Shown here: one piece after another, positions 55,222 to 64,000 of the stretch
Layout: each line of letters begins with the position of its first letter
Numbering within the stretch: position 1 is the first letter of the stretch
Source: Hysterangium stoloniferum
Lineage: Eukaryota; Basidiomycota; Agaricomycetes; Hysterangiales; Hysterangiaceae
Direction: 5' to 3'
DNA: 64,000 nt
Assembly (NCBI GenBank): GCA_015178975.1
Contig: WHVD01000283.1
Location: forward strand, 1 to 64,000
The notes under the pieces: model-generated
Told to the model about the DNA's origin: nothing
Databases searched by the model: none
What the model saw: the letters and a program-made list of their open reading frames with translations, nothing else
Made by a program: the position numbers and the translations under genes

Positions 55222-57681
55222 TCAAATGAAACCTTGTGAGTCTAATGACCATCGGGGTTGATCGGGGTCGGACGGGTTATCGAGGTGTGCTTTGGTGACT
55301 GGGTCTAATGGAATTGCCGATAGTATATCTTGATGTAACTTTTCAGTATCCATAAGGATAACACTTCGCAAGACTGGATGAATGAGGTAAGTGGCTCGGA
55401 TAGATGCGGACAGTTGTTCCGATGAAAACATAGGTTTGAAATTATGCGGATTAACTGTGGCATAGTCGCTACTCCCCTCTTTAGGATAGACGTCCCATTG
55501 TCTAGTCATAGCGTCGGGTTTTCCACCAAGGCGGCCGGGACGGAAGCGAATTACCATGTTGAAAGCGGAGAGGTATTCGGACCATCGAGCTTGTCGACGG
55601 GTGAGAAGTTTTGTGGTTGAAAAGTAAACTAAATTCTTGTGGTCTGTAATAACATCTACCGGGTGGGCCGAGCCCTCCAAATAATGTCGCCATGTCTTGA
55701 AAGCTTCAAAAATTGCGAGCAATTCCTTATCGTGAACATCATAGTTGAGTTCGGGCGCCGAAAATGTGCGAGACAGAAAAGCTACTGGGTGTACTTCACC
55801 ATCGGTGTCCAGAATGGACAATATCGCGGCAAGCGCATAGTCCGAAGCATCAGTTTCCATGATGAGTTGAACGTCGGGTTTCCAGTGCGACAAAATAGGG
55901 GCAGATGTAAACGCACTTTTCAATTCCTGGAATGCCGATCAGCATTCGTCGGAGAAATTCCACGGGGTGTCTTTGCGAGTAAGATGAGTGAGCGGAACGG
56001 TAATTTTTGAGTAATTGTGAATGAAACGGCGATAAAAATTGGCGAAGCCTAAAAAGGACTGAATATCTTTAACCTTTCGGGGTTCCGGCCAATCTTGAAT
56101 GACTTGAATTTTAGCGTCGTCCATGCGGAGACCGTCGGGTCCCATCATGAAACCTAAGTATTCAACTGTGTCGACATCAAAAGAACATTTTTTACCATTC
56201 GCAAAAAGACCATGTTTTCGGAGTCTTCGGAGGACTTCACGGACGTGTTCATCATGAAGTGTAGGGTCTTCGGAGAAGATGAGGATGTCGTCTAGGTACA
56301 CAATGACAAAGACGTCAAGGAGGTCGGAAAAGACGTCGTTGATAAAACGTTGAAAGACCGACGGAGCGTTGGTGAGGCCGAAAGGCATCACTAACCATTC
56401 AAAGGAGCCATAGCGAGTGCGAAAAGCTGTTTTCCATTCATCACCTTCGGCGATCCGAACCAAATTATAGGCGTGTTTGAGATCTATCTTTGTATAAATT
56501 CGGGCCTTCCGAGGGGCATCGAGTAAATCGGAGATTAATGGTAATGGGTACTTGTCTTTTCGAGTAATCGCGTTTAGTCCTCGAAAGTCAACGCAAAGTC
56601 GAAGGGAACCGTCTTTTTTTCGAACGAATAGGACAGGGGCTCCATAGGGAGACTTTGAGGGTCGGATAAAACCTATAGCCAAATGTTCGTCCAAGAAATC
56701 TCGGATAGCCGATAATTCGGACTGCGAGAGAGGATAAACTGGGCCTAGGGGCGGATGTGAACCATCTTCAATATCAATTTTCAAATCGTAAGGCCTGTGA
56801 GGGGCGAGTCGATCGGCTTTTTGTTTACTGAAGACATCTGCAAATTCATGGTATTTTTTAGGAACACCTTCTAAATCTGCGATCGGTTCGGTCACCGGGG
56901 ATGCAAAGCGACCGGTGACTTCGTCAACTTTAAGATTGACTGTAAATGCTTGGGAGCCGTCCAACTTGATGGCTCTCATAAAAGCTGCGGCGTTTATTAG
57001 AGAGACGGGTGGTGGAGAGCTCGGATTTGCCACGGGGGCCGGAGGTGCTGTGGAGGCCATATTTGCCGAAACAGGCGGAAGTGGACCAGTCGTATCGGGT
57101 GCCGATGGGGTTCGGAAATGGATACTGCCCAATACCCAATCAATCAACGGATTATAGCGGGTGAGCCAGTTATGTCCTAGAACCACGGAGCAGCTCGAGT
57201 CCAACTGTGTTACAAAAAACGTAACTGTCTGAAAGGTTCCACACGGGAACCGAAGTCGGAGTTCGCAGGCTTGCGAGATTACGGAGTTTGAGGTACCATC
57301 AAAAAGTCGGAGCGGAATCGGATCTATTGCATAGGTTTTCAACTGTTTTTTTCGGGAAAAACTTGTATCTATAAAACAATGGGTTGAACCTGAATCTATG
57401 AGAGCTCGAAAAGTGAAACTCCCGAGAGGTTCCGAAGTAAGATTTATGAACAAAGAATTAGGATCATACAAGGCGGATGCGTTAAGATGACAATTTTCCA
57501 GTGTGCGAGGAGATTCAATGCAACTCTCCAACCGCACGGAATCCAGAGAGTTGCTTAATCTTTTTTCGACTCGGCAGCCGGCTTGGCCGGTTGTGAGGTT
57601 GTGGCCGTATTGGCCGATCGGGCTTTTGTGGCTTTTGGGCATGCAGCGACTCGGTGTCCGGGATCTGCACACAACAAACAA
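55222..57681 (-). other. Pol region of gypsy family A (protease, RT, RNase H)
   Basis: Protease is seen as RALIDSGSTHCFIDTSF (about 57.40 kb) and [18 protein letters not shown]. Reverse transcriptase has [20 protein letters not shown], the FRTRYGSFEWLVMPFGLTNA block and the catalytic VYLDDILIF at about 56.29 kb. RNase H follows with ETDASDYALAAILS and the end TRRQARWSEYLSAFNMVIRF. These copy RNA to DNA and remove the RNA strand. The order protease-RT-RNase H-integrase is that of Ty3/gypsy. Confidence 0.88.
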
Positions 57682-57695
57682 AGGTTGTTGTCCAT

Positions 57696-58853
57696 TCAGC
57701 GTTGCTTTTCCTGTGGTAGGAGCTTGCCATCGGAGCCGAGTTTGCCAGTTAAGTCGGGTTTGTCTTTGTCTTGAGACTTATTTGACTGTTTGCCCTTGCC
57801 TTTTTTATCGTTAGACCCTTTGTTTTCGGACTTCTTATCGGAAGTTGAGTTGCCAGTGTTATTGGTGTTTTGATTACCAGACTTGTTGGCATTCTTGTTG
57901 TCCGATGATTTTTTGTCCGACGGGTTTTCGCGACTGATTTCCGAACGTCGTTCCCAGTATCGAGCGTCTGCGTTTTGGGCTTTCAGGCGCATGAGAGGGA
58001 GGGTTTTCGGCTTGCCGGTCTCTCCTTTGGAGACTTCGTCTTTGAGGCGAGACGGAAGGCCGGAGTAAAACTGGTAACGGAGGGCCAAATCGCCCCAGTC
58101 GCAACATGCGGCGAGGTTGTTGAACTGGACAATATAATCGGTGATGCGCTGAGTGTCCTTCATTTTGAGATTAGAAAGCGCGGTTTCGGCATTGCCGGTT
58201 TGGTCGTAGGGACCGAAGTTGGTTTCGAGTTCCTCAACAAAGGCATCCCAATCGTGGAGCCAATCAGGGTCTTCGGAGGTGAGGCCAGAAAATGCGGGTT
58301 CAAACCAGGCTGCTGCGGAATCCTTAAGGTATGAGAGTGCGAAGTTTACCTTTCGGTCATCCGTTGCAAATGCAGCCGGGCGGTCCCGAAAGTTGAATCG
58401 ACATTGCATAAGGAATGTCGGCAATTTCTTCGGGTTTGAGCCAGTAAATGGCTCGGGTTTGTTGACTCGGGTTTGCCCAGGTTCCTTTTCCTTGATATTG
58501 CTTTTAAGGAATTCATTAAGGGATCCTAGAGTACCTGAAAACAATTCCCATGTTTCTTCAGGGTCGAGAGCCGGTTTCTTCTTTGCAGACTTCTTGGAGC
58601 CACTAGCCTGAGGTTGGTCGCCATCCTCTGGTTCGTGTTCCGAAACTGGTTGATTGTTAATCTCCTCAGTTGCTTCGGGATCGGTTGCTTCAGTTACTTC
58701 TTCAGCATCGCCGGTAATCTCCACAAAGCGAGATTCTTTGGAGGTTTCTGGTAGCGGAGTTCTCTGAGTAGCTCGGGCTGTATACAGAAAAGGAGACTTG
58801 AGAGTGGAAGATTCTGCTTTGCCGCTAGGCTTGGCATTTTTCCTCGGAGGCAT
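57696..58853 (-). CDS. Gag of gypsy family A
   Basis: A 385-codon frame starting MPPRKNAK 39 bases after the LTR. Residues about 120-260 form the retrotransposon Gag domain (NKPEPFTGSNPKKLPTFLMQ, LSYLKDSAAAWFEPAFSG, LRYQFYSGLPSRLKDEVS). The C-terminal 80 residues are Asn/Lys/Asp-rich low complexity. A zinc-knuckle region (LCLLCADPGHR-like words) lies just beyond. Gag forms the particle shell. Confidence 0.85.
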   Translation of the reverse strand: MPPRKNAKPSGKAESSTLKSPFLYTARATQRTPLPETSKESRFVEITGDAEEVTEATDPEATEEINNQPVSEHEPEDGDQPQASGSKKSAKKKPALDPEETWELFSGTLGSLNEFLKSNIKEKEPGQTRVNKPEPFTGSNPKKLPTFLMQCRFNFRDRPAAFATDDRKVNFALSYLKDSAAAWFEPAFSGLTSEDPDWLHDWDAFVEELETNFGPYDQTGNAETALSNLKMKDTQRITDYIVQFNNLAACCDWGDLALRYQFYSGLPSRLKDEVSKGETGKPKTLPLMRLKAQNADARYWERRSEISRENPSDKKSSDNKNANKSGNQNTNNTGNSTSDKKSENKGSNDKKGKGKQSNKSQDKDKPDLTGKLGSDGKLLPQEKQR

Positions 58854-58891
58854 GTTTAGACGGAAAATGCGAGTGTGAAATCAGAATATAC

Positions 58892-59612
58892 TGTTAAGAA
58901 CTGGAAACTGACTAATGTCGGTGGCCGACAGGGACCGATCGGAAGGACTTGGCTTCAGCTTATGTGCTGCGCCCTCGCAAATATCCATAGGATGTCCTTA
59001 AATTTCGGGCGGGCGAAGACTAGTCCTAGTGAGTACCTTTCGGCATGATACCGATCGGAATCGAAGGACAAGTCGGGCGTCGGGCCAAGGGGTCGGGGCC
59101 GGGAGTGGGCGAGCGCACGCGAAGGCGGATGGGGGGATTCTTAGTATGAGACTGATACAGGCGTATGAGGGTATTCTGAGTCGATATTCTGATTGCCTAG
59201 TAACTACAACTACAGCGGGTTCATATACAAGTAACAGGCGTCTAGAAAATACTAATGGGGAGAAGGGCGGAAAACGGTATTAACAATAAGCTTGACTAGG
59301 AACGGGAAGTTTATGATTAGTTCGGAGGCCGATGATAACCGAGAGCGGGATTACGATAAAAGGAAATGGTTCGAGGACTACAAATATAGATAGACATATG
59401 CGAAACATAAGATTGAACGGATCAACATAATAAAGGGGACGTATCAAAGTTTGACCAGACAATACGAGTTATTTGACGTGGGCGTAAATGGAGTTTGATC
59501 TTCGCGAAACATTCGTCAGCTTCGGGGCCGATGGTTTCCGAGAGGATGACTTGAAAACGTTGACAAGTGGCGATAACCTCGGGGCCGATAGGGTTGCGAC
59601 ACGGTCGTAACA
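58892..59612 (-). repeat. 5' LTR of the family A copy (721 bp)
   Basis: Read on the minus strand it starts TGTTACGACCGTGTCGC and ends CCAGTTCTTAACA. The shared 32-bp module lies at 58945-58976, and a CCATTTACGCCC to GTCAAA stretch matches the other copies. It lacks the expanded minisatellite of the LTR at 60723-61625, which explains much of the length difference. Confidence 0.85.
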
Positions 59613-60722
59613 GGCCCACAAACATTACCAACACTCCACAGATAAAAATCGGCTGCCGCCCCCTGAACTCAAGATCGGTGACCGAGTATTTGTCAAAGCC
59701 GAGTTCTTCCGAATGACTAGGCCATCCAAAAAGCTCGCCAACAAGTACTTAGGACCTTTTTGAAATTATAGCACAAGCAGGCACGCTCTCTTGGAACACT
59801 TCAGCTCCCCGAGAATATGCGTGCAGTACACCTAGTACAACCTTTGCCTCCACCCATGGTTATTGATGGGGAACCCAAATTCAAGATATCGGAAATCCTA
59901 GATTCAAAGATGGATAATCACTGACATACCTGCAAACTACTCTATTTGGTCAAGTGGACAGGTTACGAAGGTACCGATGAATAAGCATCCTGGATTCTTG
60001 CCACAGAACTCAGAAACACATCAGACATTATCAAAGACTTCCATCAAGCATATCCGAACATATCCGGACCCCGATAATCTACAGCATCCCGACATTTTCC
60101 GACACCCATAGTGCTGTATCCTGTCTCTTTTCCTTCGCTTCCTCCTCAGCCCTCTCAGTGGCTGCCAGCAACTCGGCATTCCCTGTTGCCCCCAGTTCAC
60201 ACTCTGGCCCCTCATGGGCAATTTCCGGTCCATCCGGACACCTTCCGGCCTTTCTGGCACCTTTCTGTCCTACTGGTTAGCATTTATTCTCGCACGGCCT
60301 TGCACCCTCTGCATTTTGGCATTTTCGGACTTTTGTCACCCCTGTCCCCCTTGCCCTGTTTGTCTGCTCCCACATTTTCAGTGTGCTCGGATCCCTCGGA
60401 ACTTCTGGACTCTGTCCCGGACCTTTTCGGACTTTCAGACCTTATTGGATTTTCGGAATTTTTAGGTTTCCGGACCTTTTCGAGGTTTGAACTTACATTC
60501 AAGTATCCAAATATGACCATGGCCTTGTCCTGACTTTTATCTCGATCTTGACTTTCCGAATCCTCTCCGAATCCTTTCTGAATCCTTTCCGAACTTTTCC
60601 AAACCTTTTCCGAACCCTTTCCAGCACCTTGCCAAATCCCATCCCCTTCCAACCTTCCTGCCTTCACCTTATTCTTCAGCACTTTTCGGCCTCCTTGGGA
60701 TTTCGGCCAAATGGGGGGATAC

Positions 60723-61625
60723 TGTTACGACCGTGTCGTAACCCATGTCACAACCCGATGGTCTCCGAGAATACTACAGTCTATCAATGTTCGAAGTTAT
60801 TGATCAAGTCATCATTTCGGCAACCTTCGGAACACCGACACTGACGTATACCTTCGCAGCGATCAAACCTCGTTTACGCCCCTGTCAAAATATACTCTAC
60901 CATCTGGTTATGCTTTGATACGTCCCCTTTCATTATGATGATCCGTTTTACTCTATGTTTCACATATGCCCATATATACCTGTAGCCCGTGGACTATTCC
61001 CTTTTCTCGTAATCCCGCTCTCGGCTAAATCTCGGCTTCCAATCTTATCGTAACCTTCCGGTTCCTAGTCAAGCTCATTTGTCAATGCCATTTTCCGCTC
61101 TTCCCTTAGTTAGTAGTTTCTAGACGCCAATAACTCGTATATAAGACCCGCTGTAATGTAACTACTAGACAATCAGAATATCGACTTAGAATATTGACTT
61201 AGAATATCGACTTAGATCAACTTAGATACCCCTCTAATTTCCGACTTCATTATCTATTCACGACCACCACATTCCGACTCCATCCAATTTACGATTCAAC
61301 CTACATTTACGACTTCAACCTCAGTCTCCAACTCTCAGTCTCCGACTCTCTCAGTCTCCGACTCTCTCAGTCTCCGACTCTCTCAGTCTCCGACTCTCTC
61401 AGTCTCCGACTCTCTCAGTCTCCGACTCTTGGTCTCCGACCCCTCAACCCAACCCTCAACTTATCCTTCGGTTTCCGATTGGTAGTTTACCGAGAGGTTT
61501 ACTTGACAGGACTAGTTTTCACCCGCCCGAAATTTAAGGACACCTGACGGTAACTTGTGAGGGCGCAGCACATAAGCTGAAGCCAAGTCCTTCCATTCGG
61601 TCCCCGTCAGTTTCTGCTCTTAACA
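60723..61625 (+). repeat. 3' LTR of a family A copy (903 bp)
   Basis: It starts TGTTACGACCGTGTCG after the polypurine tract GGGGGGATAC and ends CTGCTCTTAACA. A TATA-like CGTATATAAGACCC lies at about 61136. The minisatellite of unit AGTCTCCGACTCTCTC (61325-61440) and the inverted 32-bp module (61559-61590) follow. Confidence 0.87.
61325..61440 (+). repeat. 16-bp minisatellite in family A LTR
   Basis: Six or seven units of AGTCTCCGACTCTCTC, the central ones identical by eye. It lies in the transcribed part of the LTR just after the putative transcription start. Confidence 0.85.
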
Positions 61626-62260
61626 ATAGGTCGGAGCCCATGGGCTCCGACAAGGTAATTAGTGGTGTGTTTCAAAGAAAGGAATAGAGTAGAAATGTAC
61701 TGAGATTACTGGGGGGAATCTAAGCTGATTTTCTGACTGGATTGTATGTACAACATCTGCCAGACTATATAGACTGTGGAATGTATGTTATACCAAATCC
61801 AGTAATAATGAAATCCAAACTAGCAATCATGAAATGAGATAAGTAAACACCAAATTAGGTGTTAGGAGTGGAACATAACAGGGGTGGATTCTGAAACATG
61901 ACAGGTCATTAGACCATAATGGGAACAGGGCAGGAGCAGAGTCCAAAACATGACAGGTCATTAGACCATAATGGGAACAGGGCAGGAGCAGAGTCCAAAA
62001 CATGACAGGTCATTTGACCATAATGGGAATGGGACTCAGTTAGAGAGCTGATGGGACAGGGTTGGAGATAGACAGGTACGATGTGCACAGGTCCCGGTGG
62101 GTATTCCGGTGACTGATTCATGAGACAACTAAGGTTGGACAAGGGCAGGTTCATCGTCTGGGTCCTGGCGGGTATTCTGGTTAACTGATAACTAGTGCGT
62201 AAAGGGTGCAGGTGCCTATAGGGTAATGCCCAGAGTCCAGCGGGTTTTCTGGTCATAACA
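61626..62260 (-). repeat. LTR-E fragment inserted in a gypsy integrase
   Basis: It carries GGTCGGAGCCCATGGGCTCC, ACCAAATCCAGTAATAATG, two tandem copies of the GACAGGTCATTAGACCATAA block (about 61898-62020) and ends TTTCTGGTCATAACA. Its left end is replaced by the LTR of family A. On the right it interrupts integrase sequence of the next element. Confidence 0.7.
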
Positions 62261-64000
62261 ATTTGTTCAATAACAGTGTTCATATTCTCAGTCTGGCCAT
62301 CCATTTGAGGGTGGTGGGAAGATGAAGCTGCCAGTACACTTCTGTATACCTTGCAAACTTCTCTCCAAAACCTGCAGGTCCACCTTTTGTCTCAATCACA
62401 GATTATTCTCAAGGGTAATCTAAAGGGAGTGGCCACTTTATTCATGAAAATCCACATGAATCCTTCTGCTGATAAGTTCAACAATGTAGATTCTCAAATG
62501 ACAAAATGTGTTTGTTTATCCACCACAATGAAAATCACTGAATGGGAGTTCTCTCCATAAGGGGGTAGTCCAGTTATTAGGTCCATTGAGACAACTTCAA
62601 AAGGCCTGAGAGGTATATCTGCCAGTCAAAGTGTTCCTTGTCACACCATATGGTCAACTTTAGTTTTCTGGCATATGTCACAACTGCAAGCATACACCAC
62701 ACAGTCCTGAAGCATTCAGGGCCAGAAAAAATGATCTTTGATTAGCCTGAAGAATCATTGTCCTTCCATGTGAGCTCCCTCAAAAGGGTTGTGTATTAGC
62801 CTTGAATAGTAGTTGTCATATTGTTAGGCATGCAGATCCAACTTTTCCAGTCCAAATCTCTGAAGTATAACAACTTGCTTTTACCAATGAAGTACCGGGA
62901 GGGAGTGGTGACTATGTTCAGGGAGGTTGAATCTGCAGCATAGTGACTCCTAAAGGAGGGGTCCTTTTGGCAGTCCTGACAATGGGCATTCAGCCAGTCT
63001 CCATTCATTAGAAAGTCATAATCTGATATTGATATGTATGTATACTTCCAACACTTCAATTGTGTTCAAATTAAGTTCTGATTCTACAGTGACATCATCC
63101 TCTGTTCGGGGAGCATAGGTGGAAATGAAAATTGGTTTGTTATCGAAGTTGTTTACTTGTCCTTGTATGCTTAATCCATAAACCACTTCATACAACCTCT
63201 GATCCTCACCTTCCTCAGTGGGGTTCTGTGTGGAGGATTTGTTACTTGAAACATAGTGAGACACCTTGCCAACATGAGGGCAATCAATTTTAAAATGTTC
63301 TAGGCTCCTGCAGATCCAACACTCCTTAGGAGATTTGACGATGCTCTTTTTGTCACTTTTCCCAAAGAAGAACTTCCCATTCCTTTGCCTTGTTTCAGGT
63401 TAGTTCTTCTCATGGTGTTTCCATCTGCAGTTCCACTGAGGAGAACACAGCTGTGAGTTGTCAAATTATTCCTGGTTGAGGACTCCTCTTCCATTTCAAG
63501 GTTAACCTCCTCCTGTTCAGTGATGATGACTCTGGATTTTTGGAACTGATAACATTCATGATGCATTTGGTTCCAGGCATTGATGAGGGCTTCTTGTAGA
63601 TTGTTGGCATAGGTATGTAGTCCCATGATGTTGTTGATGGATTGACCCTGTAACAAGTAAAGTCATTCTGTGGGTAGAGTCAGAATTAGATGATGTGTTT
63701 CTTCCTTCCAATCTTGGTGGAAGCTGTACAAGAAAGAGTACAGTTTGATCCTTCACTGAATGCATTGGACCAGGTTTTTATGCTCATGATGAGGTTGATG
63801 AAATGTCATTTCCTCCCATTCTAAAACCTGAGATTCATGCCATCTAGTTCCCAGCAGACCTTCTACGATACCCCAAAGGAAGGACCCATGAGATTGACTA
63901 AATTCAGTATGATGCTTGCAATCTAGAGCACTCCACCAAATCTTAGCATTCCCTGTGAGTCATCTGGGCAGAGTGACTCCCAACAGCGAAGTCATTGATT
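62261..64000 (-). mobile_element. Gypsy fragment on the minus strand (Gag and integrase parts)
   Basis: From 64000 down, the minus strand shows Gag-like sequence, a Lys/Ser-rich region, a CCHC-like word near 63290 (SLEHFKIDCPHVGK), protease-like sequence, then integrase: HFFW-type zinc region words near 62.75 kb, a core near 62.4-62.6 kb and DGQTENMNTVIEQ at about 62.27-62.3 kb. Integrase is close in sequence to element 1 at the window start. It is an old copy with many breaks and not all pol domains are visible. It runs off the window. Confidence 0.7.

Larger units (their letters stand above)
54918..59612 (-). mobile_element. Gypsy family A, best kept copy (5' LTR to integrase start)
   Basis: On the minus strand: LTR (58892-59612), Gag (57696-58853), protease and reverse transcriptase (about 57.68-55.94 kb), RNase H (about 55.92-55.5 kb) and the start of integrase, which ends at about 54.95 kb where unrelated sequence begins. 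The 3' half is therefore missing. Apart from that, few breaks are seen and CpG is high, so it is much younger than the copy at 11.7-14.2 kb. Its LTR abuts integrase sequence of another family A copy in opposite orientation at 59613. Confidence 0.88.
59613..61625 (+). mobile_element. Gypsy family A fragment (integrase end, chromodomain, 3' LTR)
   Basis: A plus-strand piece: integrase C-terminal domain (ELKIGDRVFVKAEFFRMTRP near 59.66-59.72 kb), chromodomain remnant (KWTGYEGTDE near 59.95 kb), a CTTTTCGG/TTTCCGAA-rich untranslated region (60220-60720) and the LTR. It is very close to 35.1-37.2 kb but has kept more CpG. It is broken and starts exactly at the end of the oppositely oriented LTR at 59612. 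Confidence 0.85.

Noticed and set aside
61909-62304. 131-codon minus-strand frame considered as a gene
   Set aside because: It runs from integrase sequence into an LTR-E fragment and so is an accidental frame across a junction.

Overview
The window looks like a repeat-rich stretch of a basidiomycete genome, probably Agaricomycotina. The support is indirect: Ty3/gypsy chromoviruses, Ty1/copia, Helitrons with a Rep/PIF1 helicase and Tc1/mariner elements are nested in one another, and the single clear host gene has short introns (about 65-136 bases) with GT...AG ends and CTAAC-like branch sites. No rRNA, tRNA, CRISPR array or bacterial operon was seen. All boundaries were read by eye.

Layout. 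1-4000: 3' part of a gypsy chromovirus (integrase, chromodomain, an extra 681-residue frame, 3' LTR) inserted into a copia element (4001-5891, minus strand) that itself sits in older LTR debris. 6.6-8.6 kb: Helitron helicase fragment, minus strand. 8.6-14.6 kb: LTR fragments, a solo LTR with target-site duplication, and gypsy pieces. 15.1-16.7 and 18.6-20.2 kb: two Tc1/mariner copies with long inverted repeats and TA duplications. 20.4-31.6 kb: one large Helitron cut up by at least four later insertions, including two solo LTRs in its helicase part, a third solo LTR, and a 5-kb gypsy element with LTR debris at its 3' end. 32.6-37.2 kb: a Phe-codon/TTCCGG-rich repeat block, then the 3' half of a second gypsy chromovirus family (family A) that contains a fragment resembling an H-type lectin. 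38.5-39.4 kb: a foldback structure with LTR-like tips. 40.2-45.2 kb: the only convincing host gene, a multi-exon minus-strand gene of unknown function. 45.2-48.2 kb: intergenic sequence. 48.2-51.8 kb: two head-to-head LTRs, an inverted duplication of Tc1 transposase sequence and another LTR. 52.7-53.7 kb: a miniature LTR element with near-identical LTRs. 54.2 kb: a MITE-like hairpin. 54.9-61.6 kb: two family A gypsy copies in opposite orientation. 61.6-64 kb: LTR debris and a further gypsy fragment on the minus strand.

How the parts relate. Retroelement and Helitron genes here are relics of selfish elements, not a cellular pathway. Older copies seem poor in CpG beside the better kept gypsy copy at 55-61 kb and the host gene, as expected if transposons were methylated and decayed by C-to-T change. 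The most interesting points are a 32-bp module shared by at least two LTR families (14 sites), the lectin-like piece inside a gypsy copy, the intact extra frame of the first gypsy element with its own TATA-like leader, and several large inverted structures that could give double-stranded RNA.
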